DNA of 64,000 nucleotides from Dicaeum eximium (GCA_013396995.1 VWZP01002893.1:62001-126000), one strand, 5' to 3'; positions 13,301 through 28,400 are shown, counted from the stretch's first letter. Made by a program: numbers and translations. Notes: a model not told the origin generated them from the letters alone.

Positions 13301-16141
13301 TTACTGGTGTTTTTTTAGTAGATGCAAAAAAGTTTTCTTGGCTTTCAAGCTCAGTGAATTACTGAATTAAAAGTGTGGAATCTTGGACTTGTAACTCTTA
13401 CTTCTTCTGAAGCAGTTTCAACAGGTTTCATAATTTTTACCAAAATTTGGCAAAACAGGTTCTCTTGAACAAAACACCTCAGAGAGGAGTGGGTGGATTT
13501 GCTTCCCAAAAAGAATATGGCAAGGCTGAAATGTAACCAAGCAGTTTGAAAATGCTAACTGCCAGAATTATTGCTGAAGTGCCTTTCAAACTCAAAATTC
13601 AAAGTTATATGCAGACAGCATGACACAGCAGAAAAGTACTAAAAGGCAGAAGCTTGAACACACTTTCCTCAACAAGTGCAACTAGAAACCAAATGGACAC
13701 TAGTAATTTTTAAACACTGACCATTTCAGAAGTATTACACAGGATTTATCTATATTATGAAGATTTTTCCAGATGCTTTTCTCCCTTCCAAAGACAAGCT
13801 GCTCTAAAACTGATCCCCAGAGACATGGTTAAGATTCAACACTTGTAGAATCTATGATAACCCACTTCTAACTTAATAGATCACAGTTTCCAAACTGAGT
13901 CAACTACACAGCAGACAAACACACTGTACATTTGTGAATGCTTAAAAAGAAGCTACTTACTGATCCAAGCCTTTAAATTGATCAATTTTGTCTGCTCTTA
14001 AACCATTTCATGATCAAGTTAATAGGATCAGGGCTCAAGTCAGGGCTTCCTGTACTAACCTCCTCTTGTTCCCCAGTACAATCCAGAGAGAAAAAAAAAT
14101 CAATAATTCTTCAAGGTAAAGCTTCTTGAAGTCAGAAAGCAGGTAATCTGCTGGAATGTTAGAGCTAGTCCTGGGCAGAACATGGGTGAGAAAGTAAGCT
14201 CAGCTAACTGCTGTTTATTAGCTCTGGCTGAACACGTGAGACTATTTCATAGCTATCCAAGCTGCATATACAGACTTCTCAGACTCTGCACTCACCCAGC
14301 TCCAGAAGAGAAGCCAAGCAACATTAATGGACAAAGACAGAAATAGTTATCTGGACCTATTTTCAAAGTCAATTCAAGTTCTTCTCATATAATTAAATTT
14401 CTGAAATTCAATGGTAAAAAAATGAACCAGTGTTTTGAAGTTCCATTACATTAAAATGTAACAAGATCTATAAATGCATGAAGTTAGATAGTCTATAAAA
14501 TAGAAGCCAATTCTGCTTTAACTCACCACGTGTATTTGCAGAACTGCTTTGGTTCTAGAGGCCAAAACACTCTCTCCCTGTTAGTTGCAGAGTGAACATT
14601 AAAGAACTTTAAAATAATGAATTTTTTTTTTCAGCACCACACAAAGAGCTTTGAGTTGCTCTCTGCTTTAGTATTATGATGATCAGTCTGTTTCTAAAAC
14701 CTCAGTAACCTGCAAAAAGTATCTTGCTAATCCAAACTGAAGAGCTGGCCCAACCCAATTGACACAATGTTAACATTTTACTATCTTTGCCAAAATCATG
14801 TATGTCTAAATACAAAACACATAAACAAACTATACTACAATTGACTCATGTTTAAAACTTTTGGTACCTTTTTGTTGATCCATTCTGTTCACTGAAAGAA
14901 TTCAAGATGTAAAGACTAAGTAGCAGACCAGTTCTAAGGTGTGTTAGAGCAAAGGCATCTATTTGAAACAGAGGGACAGTATGAAACTTGCAAATAAAGA
15001 CTCCAAACAGCAACTGGCTCAGCAAACACGCATTTGAGCAGTGTTGATCAGTAATAGAAGTACAAAAGAATAAAAGTAACACACTAAATGCAGTTGTGAG
15101 GACATTCTCTCTCTTCAGGGAAGGCCTACAGACATGCAACTGGGGACTTTGCTGGCCAGCCAAAATGTAATGTATGACTACAAGATGCAAGCTGTCCATA
15201 TGCATAATAGGCCAGTGAAGAACAGCTCACAGATGACAAGAAACAGCGAGATGGCATAGCAAAGGGCAGCAGTCTTTCATAGATCTGCATGAAATAGATG
15301 GTTCTCCTCATAGTCACTCCTAGTATAGCACTGCTTATTGAGGGGGCTTAGTTTTAAGACTAAGCACAAAACTTGCTCTAGTTTGTTTAAACCCAAGAGC
15401 TCCCTTCTAGGACTCAGTGACTTGGTCTGACTTTATGATAATTCTAAAGCAAGAGAAGCTAACCTGAAGATGAGAAAGCAACACATACACAACCCATGTT
15501 TTTTTCTTTTTTTTAAACAGAAGTATTAAAAACAAAACAAAACAAACCCCTCTCCATCACTTACCCTCTATCAAAGGGACAATTAGTGTCAAAACCAGGA
15601 GACAATCTGGTATCCATACTGGGAAGGAAAAGAGGCTACAGTTCCAGAAGTCCTTCTGCCCGTGGCTTACAAAATTAATAATGTTTGGGAACAATGGTCC
15701 TGTCAGCGACATGTCAACAACACATTTATTTTAAAAAGGCTAAATTCAAGTTTTAAACATAAGTAACTGCAAATGAAAAAAACAACTTTGGTTCATTATC
15801 CATCATGTTATATATGTCAAAGTTAGCAATCAACAGTTTCTCTAGGAAGTCTCCAGAAACAGACAGCTCAGCTCATTCCTTATTGGGAAGATCAGACACC
15901 TAGCAGTGACACTGAAAATGCTGCCATGCCAGCGTCACACATGCTCACAACACCTCAGCCAGCATTTGGGAGGTTAATGGTGCATACAAAGTCTGAACTA
16001 ATCAGCCACAGCCAACTCGGGTTGCTGTGAACTCATTGAGACAAATAAATAAAAAAAAGCAACAAGAAAAAAATAAAGCCAAGCACCTCTAGGGCCAGAC
16101 CCTGAAGACACAGAAATCAAAGAATGTTTTTATCCTCTCCC

Positions 16142-16149
16142 TATTTACA
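16142..16149 (-). promoter_or_regulatory. SPTLC2: Pumilio-type element (TGTAAATA) in the 3' UTR
   Basis: The transcribed strand reads TGTAAATA, a perfect match to the Pumilio response element consensus TGTANATA. It lies about 160 bases after the stop codon, a usual position for acting sites. An eight-base motif occurs often by chance, so function is only a possibility. Confidence 0.3.
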
Positions 16150-16305
16150 AAATGCCATTTAGAGCTGATGTGGCCACTTCAGTATTGTGAGGAAATGTCT
16201 CTTATACTAAGCAGTCATAAGTGTGTTGTTCACGGATGCTGTGGCCTGTGTGCCATGGAGTGTCCCATGGGGTGTGTCCCTCCCACTGAGGCACATGGAG
16301 GGAGT

Positions 16306-16425
16306 TCAGTCTTCTGTTTCTTCATACGTTGTCTCATCAAACGGCCGGTCCAAGAGAGGTACCAAACGGCGACGGGAATATTTCAGTTGCAAAAGGTCCC
16401 CAACTTCATTGATTTCTTTTAAAGC
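16306..16425 (-). CDS. SPTLC2: SPTLC2 last coding exon (human exon 12), with stop
   Basis: The exon encodes 39 residues, beginning ALKEINEVGD and ending DETTYEETED, then TGA at 16308-16306. The acceptor is CTTTGTCAG before GCTTTA, phase 0, matching the phase-0 donor of the exon before. It forms the carboxy-terminal tail after the small domain of the enzyme. The segment KYSRRRLVPLLDRPFDETTY is nearly the human sequence, with arginine where human has histidine in SRHRL. Confidence 0.97.
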   Translation of the reverse strand, partial: ALKEINEVGDLLQLKYSRRRLVPLLDRPFDETTYEETED

Positions 16426-19400
16426 CTGACAAAGAGACCACAGTAGATCAGCAGAGGAGACAGATGCAAGTTATCTGCACATCTTCCTTTATGCATGCCT
16501 GCAGACTACTCTGCCAGCCATTTTACTTGAGATTTTACTGTGATAGAAGCCGGTACCTTCAGAAGTGCATTGGATTTTTTTTTCATTTTAGCATTCAGAA
16601 ATTTTGAGACCACATAAACAGCACTGGTCACTTAACTGAGAGTACCTGTGCATCCACCTGACTATTCCAGTTCCAGAACAGGATCATAATATCCAGCAAA
16701 CCCCATGACTATTAATAGATGGAAGAACAGAATAATGTTCTTCCCTTCCTGGAGCTAATGAAGCTGAAATAGAAAAAAAAAAATTTATATTTTGTTTGAG
16801 GTTTGACTCTTCCTTATGTATCATTCAGTTTGAAAACAACCTGTGTTAGCAAACCTGATCTATTGTATTTTTTAAATTGCAAAATAGCAAAGACAAACTA
16901 TGATAGTGAGCTAACAAGTTCTATAGATAGATTTGTTATATCTACATTTGGTTAATTTGCATTGTCCATATACAACTACGGATGAAAGCTGTGTGTCGTA
17001 AACAACATGGCACAGGAGACAATCCAGACAAGTAGACTGCCAGACAATCCAAGGAAAGTAAAATAAAGAGTTATTCTGGTAAAATAAAAAGTTATTCTGG
17101 ACATTTTCTCCTTGGAAAGCAAGTCCCACTGAGGTTGCCACAAAGGCTGCACTCGAGCAACTGATGACCCAGAACACTGCTACTGAATTAGCACAGCCTT
17201 TCACCATTTTGACCTGAACTCAAATATTATGAAGTTTACCAGAGATCAAACAACTGCTTGCGTAAAAAATGAGGGAAGTCCCAGCTCAGTTAATCATACT
17301 TCCATTATGTTGCAATCTCTGATAAGACACTGGTCCACATACAGTAGGGTCTGTTAAAAGCCAAATCCTAGATTTCATTTCTCTACAGAACACTTCTAGA
17401 GCAAAGTACAAAGTAAATCAGCTGCTGCAGACAAATCTGTGATAGCATGTGATGCTAGTTATTTTATATAGGCAAGTGACAAAAATTAATTGAAAAGATC
17501 ACTTCCAAGTCCAATGTGATTATTTTTTAAATTTAAAGGTTGGTATTCTTTGTTGCCTTGAATTGTAAATTTATTGAGATAGGTACATTCGGCATTGCTT
17601 CAGAATGTCACTAATTCAACATTAATGCTGCAATCTGCATCAAATGCTTGTCTCTTGAGGACAGCTGGCAAATGGGGGTTAATAGCTCTACATGTTTTTT
17701 CTGCCTAGATGGATAGTTCTAATTTTTGTTTCTTTAAACAATGCCCCTTCATGCTTGTTATATCTGGCAGCAAAAACCTCTGCACTCTAAAATCTAGGGG
17801 AACGACAAACCCAGAAGTTGGACCTCGGTAAAAACAAAACAAAACAAAAGTGTGGGCACAGTCTGCCAGAGCTTTAAGTAAAGATCCCATATGGAAGCAA
17901 TTTAAAGCTGAATTTCTGTTGAAAGAGTATGTTAACTGTTATTCTTGAATGCAGATTTAGGATTTTATTAATTTAAAACAAAAAGGGCCATGTGACCAGC
18001 AAAGACTACAAAGGAAATGGCATTGGTGTACTCTGACTTTAGGAGAGTGTAATATATTTTTCATCACTGAAAAGAAAGCACAGCCCACAGCGATGCAGGT
18101 TATGAGGGACTTCACTCTGATCCTAAGCCAAATATTTTTAGGCAAGGAAGTTTTATTTACATAAAACAGTTAAAATTCTAGCTAAGAACTGTTCCTCATC
18201 ATGTGGGTGTATTTAATAAGAACAAGGAAGCATTACAAGTATCGCTATTTGCAAGACAAGCTTCTCTTCCCCACACTTCAAACCCGGATAAGTTTTGTTT
18301 AAAGAAATACCATAGGTGCCCTAGTTAGCATCCATGAATACACAGATGGGATACCAAGTTGTCTTCTCCATCAGTGACTTGAAGAAGCTGTCTGCCAGCT
18401 CTCCCCAAGTCCATTCCTTTTAGTTCTTCCTCTCCTTGGATATTGTTGCCACAGTTAGCAGAGGGATTAGACCTGAGGTCTGCCTTAATGATTAGCTGCC
18501 TGAAATCAATCCCTTTTCACTGCATCACAAGAAAACACTGCACAAAGTCACTGACACAAAGACTTGCTCCTTATTAACTCCTCTTGCCAATGTTCTGGGT
18601 TCTGAGCATGCAGCTATTTTGAACCATAAAGGGGGTTACGCTAATTTGGAAAAAAGCCTCCACATACTGAGCTAAATCAGAATTTCTTCACTCACTTCAA
18701 AATTCACACCTCATTTTGCTCTGGATTAATTTTCTTAGCAGACAAGCTCTAATATATTGAACAAGCATTTCCTCAATTTAGCACATTTAACACTTACAGA
18801 GGTACTCTAGCAATGAGTCTTATGTTAAGTGCACAAAATTTGAAACATTTTTTGGAAAATGCAGGAAGAATTGACAGGAAAAAAGGTTTTTAAAGCAGAG
18901 TAATAAAAGTTACAGATAGATTTTGGAAGAGAGTCAATGTGGTACTTATACAGACCCTACAAAAGCAGCTTATTGCAGCAAAGGCCCCAGCAAGTCACTA
19001 AAAGAGAAGACCAAGGACCTAACCAGCTGTCAAATTGCACGATTGCTCAGGTAGTGCCCACACATCAAGTTTGTACAGTTTCAGTTTTAGCTCAATTTGC
19101 AGCACTATGATTTCAGAGTCTTCAGTTTTCTTTATTTTCCTTCCTCCTATCTCTTATCCATTCATCCCCACTCCATGCCCACCTGTCCAGAAGTTACTGC
19201 TCCCTCATTTGTGTCAATGAACTCAGGTCTATTACCACACTCTGAGCCAAGTCTGATATTATTTATTTTATACAGAGCGAAAGGAAGCTAAGGAGAGGGT
19301 CTTCTCTGAATGTGCTGGTTCAGAACCTTTATTTGGAACAGAAACAACTACATTGAGATAGTTAAGGGAAGAGTAGCAGGACAAGTAGCTGGGAAGGAAT

Positions 19401-22400
19401 TCCTTAAGCAATCTGTTGTTGGAGTGTTATGTTAGGGAATCTCTCACAAGGCAGACACAACTCAGGAGCAGCAAGAACAGCACTGCTGATACACAGCAGG
19501 TTGATACTGCTCAATGACACTACACATACATTACAAAACTGCTCACACTGCACACTGCCTTACTAATTTTTTTAACAGAAATTAAATTTTAAAAGCTTGT
19601 CATTTTAAGCCATTGATTTTTATCTAAGTTTTGTAGCAGTCAAGTGTGAAAAAGTTGAATCTATTTTTTTTTAATAAGACATTAGTAAATATCTGTTAGA
19701 TATCCTATTTGCTGTTCACATATTGAAGTGCTACCACCTGGTCATATTTGGACATTGGGCATGATTTCCCCTTCCTAACTCTGTGACTACTCCCAATCAC
19801 CTTGTCCACAAAATCTTCAAAAATAGTTTCAAGATTTTTTTTCTTCACAATCTTCTCAAGATAAAGGCAAGGCTTTTCAACCTGCAGTTCCTTACACTTT
19901 TTTGCCCTTCTTCAAGAAGAAGGTGACATTGGCTGTCTTCCAGTCCTTAGGAGCCTCCTCCACCCACCACGAACTCTTCCTCCAAAGATGATAATCAAGA
20001 GCAGCCTTGCAGCGACAGCCAACTCCCTCAACGCCTGTGGATGCAGCTCAGCAGGTCCACTGGACTCGTGCATGTTAATTTTGTTTAAATGTTCCCTTAC
20101 TGGAGCCTCCTTCACACCAAAAATAAGTCTTTACTGCTCCATACTTTTCCACAAATCTTATTGGTCTCAGGATTCCTAAGTCTCACCAGCAGACTGAGAC
20201 AACAAAGGCACTGAGTACCCTTGCCTCTTGCACACGTTTCTCCCTGATTCCCTGGTGCCATTCAGCAGCAGTCCTCCACATTTTCTCTACTCTTTCTCTT
20301 GCTACTAATGGCCCATAAAAGCTCTGCCTGCTGCATTTGATGTCCTCTGACAGACTGAGTTCCAAGTGGGCTTTGGTTTTCCTCTGGACTGTGTCTCTAC
20401 CTTCCTTTGTCACCTGTCCATGCATGCACCTCTTATACACTTTCATGATATATTTTTGTTGGTTTGTTCATCCATGCAGGCTTCCCAACACATTTCCCCT
20501 CCTTTAAGTCAGGATAGATCATTCTTCAGGGAAGGAGTGGGGAGGAAAAATCAACTAGCTGTCCTGGTGCTCTGCTCCCACCTCTGCTCTTTGAGACTGT
20601 ATCCTATGGGATTCTTTCAAGTAGGTCTCTGAATAGGACAGAGTCTACTCTCATGAAGTCCAAATTCATGACTCAACCTAGTTTATATTCTGAGTCACAG
20701 ACCCTTAAAGTAGGGAAAAAAGTGAAATGTGGAACTTTGGCAGTGCCTAAGAGAGCCCATGTAGACATGTCCATCAAAAAAATTATTCAGAAGAGTCAAA
20801 ATTGAATGTAGCTACCACACCAAGACATACTAAGAATAGTCAGACTTGTTCATATAATCATCTTTCAACTCTGTTAGTCAGAGAGTAACCACCATCCTTA
20901 CATTTTGAAGGCAGCATCTCCTAACTGTGATGCAGGCCTCCTTTGAGGGGACCTCCATTCCCTCTTCAAGTGCCAGTAAAAGTAAGTAAGGCACTGCACG
21001 TGGTACAACCTCACCAGGACACGTTCATTTAAGAATAAGTGCTCTGAAGCTTTAAACAAGAACAGGAATAGTACTCTCTGGAATAAAAATTCTCACTAGT
21101 AATCATGTGCTTCCTTTTGAGAGGAATATAAATGTTTTGGAGGTTCTCAGGCCTTTTTATTTTTTTTTTCCTTACCATTAGCATCTAGGGTCTGTAGATG
21201 CAAAATGTTTCCTTCTAACCAGTTCAATGCAAGGTATAGCTTTTAAAGAGGGCAAAAAGCATTGTCTCCTTTCAAAATAGGACAAGAAGAGTCCTGAGAT
21301 TTACTCTAAGCAGCCATTCCACACTGTTGAAGCAAGGAAAGAGATGGAGTCATTGCCAGCTCTATTGCAAAGGGCTTTGAAGATTAGGTTCAATTATGTC
21401 GTGTATATACTGAACCAGTGTACAAAACCCAGACAATTGTTGTATCTGTTTATTAGCAGGCATGAGCAGAAGGAAGACAGATGAGACACTTACTGTATCA
21501 AGCATCTCTTTGGTATGAGCTGCAGACAAACAGAATCTGGCTCTGGACTCAATGATGGGGGTGGCAGGGAAGCCCACAACCACAACACCGATGTTCCGCT
21601 TCAGCATCTCACGCCCAAACGCACTGCCAGAGAGAAGAGAACGTCACAATTATTCCAGTGCTGGCAAAGCAGGAGCATGAAGGACTCAGGATGGCAACCC
21701 ATACAGGCCTTTGCTGTGGCAAGGCTGTCAGACCACAGTTTGGAGCTTCCAGTGCTTTCTTTTTAGAGGCAGAAATGCCTGCCCACAAAAGCCTTTTTAA
21801 AATTCAATCCCAAGGTGGTCCTTCTCAAAAGGTTTCAGTGTATTAAGTTCTAACAAAGATGAAAGATTATATGTGGTAGAGACTGGTCTTCTAGCACGCT
21901 GTTTCAAAATGTATTTGTAACCTAGGCTTGGAAATTTTTCCAATAGGAAAGAGTGATTTTGGCTGAGAAGTTTGACTGTACAAGGAACTCCTCATGCTGC
22001 AATGCCCCAAAGCGGATGTTTCTGCAATTTCAAGATGTTTTGTTTTCATGAATTTAATTGTATTAAAGTACATTATTGCATCACAGAATGTACCACTTTA
22101 TATGTATCACTTTATATGTATCAGGGAACCACTGAATCACCACAGTAAATTGAGATAACCTAATACTTTTAAGGAAGGTGCAAAAATATCATGCAACTGT
22201 CACACACTATCTTCAACAAAACAAATTCTTAAGGAGATTAAAGAAAGTAGTGGCTGTGACTTATACAATGAGAGGCACAAAGATCTCCATCAGATCTGTA
22301 ATGGCAGTGCAGCTGGGGGTGTTTCTACAGGCCACAGGAAATGGTTAGTTCTTTTTGAACTGACCTTGTTGTGAGAAGTAGCAATGAACTTAAGAAGTTT

Positions 22401-25400
22401 AAAAGGACATTTAAAAATAACATTATTTTACTAGGTCTTTAAATTTTCTGCCACAACAATTTTCCTTATAAATAGGTGCATCCTGATACACTTAATTTTG
22501 TATCCATTTACTACTCTCAAACTACTTTAAAAATAGGCTACAAGGGACAAAGAAAGGATCAAGTAAATCCGATGCAGATCCTAAGGGCCAACTTTCATCA
22601 GAGCTCTCTGTTCTTGCTCATTTTAAGTAAGATACTGGCCCAACTGCTCAGCAAACAAATACTTCCATGAAGATTTCTGAAGAAAAGATTGTATTGAATG
22701 GTAGAGAAGCTGGGCAGTGGAAACAGCTGGCTCTGTGTGCTGGACCTGTAGTCTGCAGCACTCATAAAGGTGACAGGCCTTTAAAAACTTTGTTGCACTG
22801 AGAAGAGTGGAGTACTGTATCTAGCTTCATAAAAAGTGCCAGACTGAAGCTTGACCTAGTCAAGCACTAGAGATGTTCAGTACAGCTTAAAATGAAATTA
22901 TGTTTTCCAAATTTGAAAGTGTTGATTGAGCACTGCATTACACAGACCCTGAAAAGCAGCAATCAAAGCCAAGCTGTCCTTGAAATCAGGTTTTAGTTTA
23001 TGTTGAAAAAATTTTTGATATATACTTTGTATCTCCTCCTTGCAGAATTTTAGCCTTAATTATCCACACAGCACCCCACAAATCAGCAAGCATTTATAAA
23101 CCTATGTCTTACAGTTGTTTTAATATTTATAATACCAATACCTGAGATTATATCTAGACCTCTTAAAAACTTGGTATTCACTAAATACATGCTGTTGTGT
23201 CCCATCATGTACCATCCCCGCTCTTTTTCCTTTTCTAATTTTCAAAGTCCATAAATGAAAATGTTGGCTCCTTCTGATCCAGGAGCTAGTTGAAAGACTT
23301 CCTCCAGTGACTTTTAGTGTTACTTTCCATTCAAGTTCAGCTCCTCTTTAGTACATTTATACACTTTACATACAAAAATATAATGGAAACACACAACCCA
23401 ACCTTTAAAACATGACACGTAGAGGCAAAACTGCTTCCCCAAAGTGCTTTCTTGATGACCCAAGCTACAAGCCTCAATTTTCTCAAGATCACTTATAGAA
23501 GTTTCTGTATCTTATAAGACTCAGTAATGATCATAAAAGCAAAAATCAGACAAATCTTTTCTTATATTTAGAAAACTCTTCATATTCTTACACCAACCTA
23601 GCTTTAAAGAAGACGGGTAAGAAGTTCTGCTGTCAAACATACCCAATTTTTGCTGGCATGTACAGCATTAGAGGCACAACAGGGGAATCTTCATTTCCAT
23701 AGATGATAAAGCCCATCTCTTTCAGTCGTCTCCTGAAATATCTGGTGTTCTCTGCTAGCTGCTGCACACGTGCTCTCCCTAGAAAAGAATTGAAGGTGAG
23801 ACTGAACTCAATTGTCATAAATCACATCCATAACTGCAACACAAGATCTCAAACTAAAGTACAAGACATTACTGTCCTGCTTGTGCTTATGGAAGTGTTA
23901 AAAATAAATGCAAATTGGGATTTGTACTTTCTTCTCCTTCACATAGCCAAGATTAATCATGCATTTTCTGATAAGTCTGAATGGACCAGGAAAAGCACAA
24001 CTATCAAGTCCAAGCGCTGCCTAGTTCTTCTGAATGAGGTTTTCTTTCAATCAAGAGGTACCTGGCATTAAAAAGGCAGTTACCTACTTTTAAACAAGAA
24101 TGCTTTCTCAGAATTCACCAGTAACTGCATCTTGAAGAAGAATTTGCTTACACTTTGAATAATTAATGGAAAACCTATTGAATCAGCTGGTGTTGTTCAC
24201 CATGTTTCATCCTGCATGCCTGCATTATTGTAAATTACTACTTTCCTCTTTAGATCTCTTTGCTGAACTATCACATGGCTGCTCCCTAACCTTTTTCAGT
24301 TAAAATGAGCTGGGTTTAAATTAAACCGATTACTTCTGATAATCCAGCTCACTTCAGTTATGTGGTAACAGCCAATTTATTGTGTATTCAGCCATTTCTG
24401 TAGGGATTCTTTGATATTTGTCAAAATGAGTACACAGGACATTAGACAGCTAGTACAATTACATATTTCAAATGTTCAGATATAGGTATAGAACAACCTA
24501 TTTATCAGTTAATTAAATTCTAGCCTAGCACACTGTACTACATTCCTGTATTGCCCAGAAAAAGGTTCCCATCGTCTCACTTAAGCAGTTCATAATAAAT
24601 TTCTGATCAACTAATACTCTAATGTGCTTAACAGATTAAGCACTATGCCACTGATGAGACTATAATAAGTAACACTTAACTTACTTGTCTCTGATCCACA
24701 AAGTCTATTTCTGGATAATTTATTACCCAAACACTGCCTTGCCCAGGCTGGTGATTCATAAACTGAACCATTAAATGTACAGCATGCAGATCTATGCCAC
24801 ACAGTGAAGGTGGCTGCTAGGCATTCATCATCTTCCTTTAAAGTTGTAGATAACATAAGGTGATTAACTAACAGGAATGCCAGGTCTCAAAGAAACATCC
24901 AACACCCACACAGCTCTGCTCCAGGCCAGAACAAATGTCATTTTAAGAACCTCTATAGTATTTGTTGCCAAGAGTATCAGACATTCCACCCACAACCAGG
25001 CAATCAAAACCAAAACCCCATCAAAGGCATAGCATAAGAAAAAAAGGTGAAACCTGTTAAGTTTGCAAAACTTGGACTATCATTAGTGGGTAGAAGCTGG
25101 TATTTTTAATAGCACTGACTGCCACTTAAGACATCTCTTCTTCTCTATTAACAGCATTATTTCTTAATCTTTTCTCCCCCAGAGCTTCTCCAGAAGCTTA
25201 ATTCCTCTTCCCCAAAAAAAGCAGTAAGATTTCAGTAAAACACAAAGGTTTCTTGAACTTATGAAACTAATTTTGAATTTATTCACATTAGATTAGATCC
25301 TCTACTGCAGACTCAGTCTTCCTTTAATTTCAGACCAATTATTTGGTCATTTTAAGTAACCCAGACTGCAAAATGAAGTTGAAAAGAAGAAACAAACTCA

Positions 25401-28400
25401 ATAAAAGAACCAAGTTTACTACCAGATACTAAAAATAGTGGGCCAAAAGCCACCACTCACATTTCTAATATTGAGGCACTCAATAAATACACAAGTGTCC
25501 ACAGCAAACTACATGCAGAAAAAAAGCTACTTTGGTATCCTCTGAGAAAGCTACATCTGCACATCTCCTGTACAGAAATGCAATTATTTCTGATATGTCA
25601 GGTCAGTGAAGTACAATTGCATCAAAATACAAATCAGATTTCACCAGTATGGAGTAGTAAGGTAACATACACAGCTGCTATGATCAGCCCCTCTCCCAAG
25701 ACAAGGAATGCAGCTTTTGCCAGACATACATCTTCTCTGTGTTCCCATAAAACACGGAGTTTACAGTGTTGAAGCAGAAGGAATTTCATCACCTTTGTGG
25801 TTTTCCTCTCTATACATTCACACTCTTTTCCATGTTGTTGGGAGCCTTCCAGACTAAAGATTAAAGAGCAATCTTAATTTGTAGCTGGCAACTGCTTCAT
25901 AGTCTTTGCTAAACTCCTACCAATAAAAACAGGTTATGGTTCTTGTCCTTATAGACTGAAGAATGCTTTGCGATGTAAACAAGTCTCAAGAATTAGTCTT
26001 TCATTTCTCTACAGAAATGTAATCACCTATTAAAAGCAACTGACAGAGTTGGAAGATGTTGCCTTCTTCAGGTTTGTGGGTCTCATCAGCTTTTACTTCA
26101 CCCTAGAGTCATCAAGTAATTTAATGAAATTATTACTTCTTTAAAAACTTGTGGCTACAGTAATATTACCAAGAACTTGAAAACACATTCAGTGGCATCT
26201 CTACCCAACGACTCACTACCCATCACATGTCCTTACCATCTGAAGAGAACTGTAGTTGTGGTGAAGCAAAGCACCAGAAATCAAACAAAAATTGAGCACA
26301 GGTTCCTTGTCCTCTGCTTGCTTTTCTCCCTGCATTCTGTGCAAGTACTCTTCTCTGTACTTCAACATATTTAGTCTCCTACTCCACTATTCAATCCTAC
26401 ACTTGAAGAGTGATTCCACTTGCTAATTGAATAGGGTTTGCAATACTATGCAACAAGCATATATCCAGTGTTTGGCTCTACTAACATTTGCTGGCTGAGC
26501 CCCATTGGTACACACTGGTGTAAAGGCTGTTAACTGCTAATACAGTTCCACCATATTTCCTGGGACCACAAAGACAAACCAAGCAGTGCTGGAAACAGCA
26601 GTGAGTAGGTATCATTGCTAATTCCACTTGCAACCCAAACAGTGCTTGAGCACTCAAACAGGACCTCTAAACCCCTTCCCAGCCAAAGCATCTCCTGAAG
26701 GTTAGAGCTTTGTGCACAACTGCTTAACTGTAGGCCTAGAAAAACTGTCAGGACTGCATAAATTCTACAGCAACTGGCTTTTTGGCAGTATGCAGCTGCA
26801 TTTTTAAGACCACGAAAAAAAAAGGCCAGATCAGACACCACCCTGCCAATTGTTTTGCATAGAAGTTGTGCAATGATTCTGGTAACATCCTTTCATCTAA
26901 GAAACTAGAATATCATGACCTTCAGCAAAGGAAGGAAAGGGGGAAAAAAGGGATAATTACTGGAACTGAGTTCTTCAAAAGGTTAAAAAAACTAGAACTG
27001 TTTATCAGATCAACTTATCTCAAGTCCCTCATGGGTCCTATAAATGGCTTAAACTAGCTACTGACAGAACAACATTGAAATTAAAGGATAACTAATAACT
27101 TTTCCTGCTCTCCTATACCCTTTTGCAAGTTTACTGCAGTCATATCAAGATTGCTCTTACAATTTAGTAAAACACTTCCTTGCTTGTAGTAGCCTGGGCA
27201 TCATTTAGTCTCAAGTGCACATGCATCTCCTAAAGAACACACTGCCATTGTATCAGAAGCAAATTGAGTTGATATTGACTATAATTATCAGCAGAATAAA
27301 AAGGGAGTTGCACATTCCACCACAGAACATCTAAACTCCTTTTGCAAAGGGGTTTACCAATGACACACATCAACAGAGAAAGTCACCTGTATTTAACCTC
27401 ACTCTCTCATAAAAGCTCATGCTTAAACTAACAGTCCAGACACTTAAGGATTCTCATACAACCCAGATTTGCAGAAGTCAGTTTAATAAATAAACAACAA
27501 TTGCTCAGCAATTAAAATTTTTTGCAAGGACAGGATGAACTTAGCCTTTGAAAAAAAAAAGAACACAGTTCTTAGAGCTGATGTCCATGTAACTTCTGAA
27601 TTCCATGTTAAAACAAAAATCGTATCTACAAAGAACCTGAGGAATTTGTGGAAGTTACTCTCTCACAAAAATCTAGTATTTATAACATTTCTGTCATCTA
27701 TTAAGGTTGATAAATAAGCTATCATAGATGGTATTGGACACAAAAGAAAACTCAGTTCAACCAGGATGTACTTGTTTCCCTTCCCCTGCCTTGATCTCTA
27801 CACAGTCATTGGAGAGCAATCACAAATCTGTTCTAAACAGTGCAACACTTCATCAGCACAGCTTCTTGAGAAATAAAAAGCATGTTGCATTATACACAGA
27901 CAGACTACCCTCTGACATTGAACTCAGAGGGGCAAATCAACTTCAGACAGGCAAAACCACACAGAGGCAGATTTTATCTGCTTGTCACACTAGGGATCAC
28001 TGTCTCCTGGATCTAAAACAAAGACACTTAACTGCAATATAAAGGAAGCTTTACATTTTTAATTAGTTCTTACAAAGACTTCAAGGGAAAATAGTAGGAC
28101 ATCTTGAAAAATGACTCCTCATCAGTGAAACTAAGTTGTATGCACAAGCTCTTGTTGGTCAACAAATACCAGTCCACATTAGGCAGCTGTGATAAAGTTA
28201 CTCTGTATTATTTCATTAGGCAATCTTGTAGATGTTCAACATTAATATTACAGTTTTGTTATTGCAGCCTTAATTTAACCTATTTACTTTGTTGTCAACA
28301 TGGAAAGAGAGGCTAAACTAAGCCATTTCATGCCTTTGCCTTACATACTTATTGAAAACTAACATACTTGTTTTTAATCATGAAATGAAAAATGTAGAAT

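Larger units (their letters stand above)
10375..16305 (-). other. SPTLC2: SPTLC2 3' UTR (inferred, about 5.9 kb)
   Basis: No coding sequence, repeat family or splice-supported exon was recognised between the SPTLC2 stop codon and the AATAAA at 10399-10394. The stretch is AT-rich with scattered poly(T)/poly(A) runs and carries no CR1 fragment, as expected of retained transcript sequence. A long 3' UTR agrees with my recollection that mammalian SPTLC2 mRNAs are far longer than their 1.7-kb coding part. The exact end, and whether all 5.9 kb is transcribed, cannot be told from sequence alone. Confidence 0.55.
16426..21493 (-). other. SPTLC2: SPTLC2 intron 11 (about 5.1 kb)
   Basis: This is an AT-rich intron bounded by the donor GTAAGT (21493) and acceptor TCAG (16426). 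It contains a 21-bp tandem duplication at 17059-17100 and a degraded CR1 retrotransposon fragment at about 19790-20690. Nothing else was recognised. Confidence 0.9.

Noticed and set aside
24611..24856. 81-codon minus-strand frame ending near a GTAAGT
   Set aside because: No protein similarity, no good acceptor and ordinary AT-rich composition.
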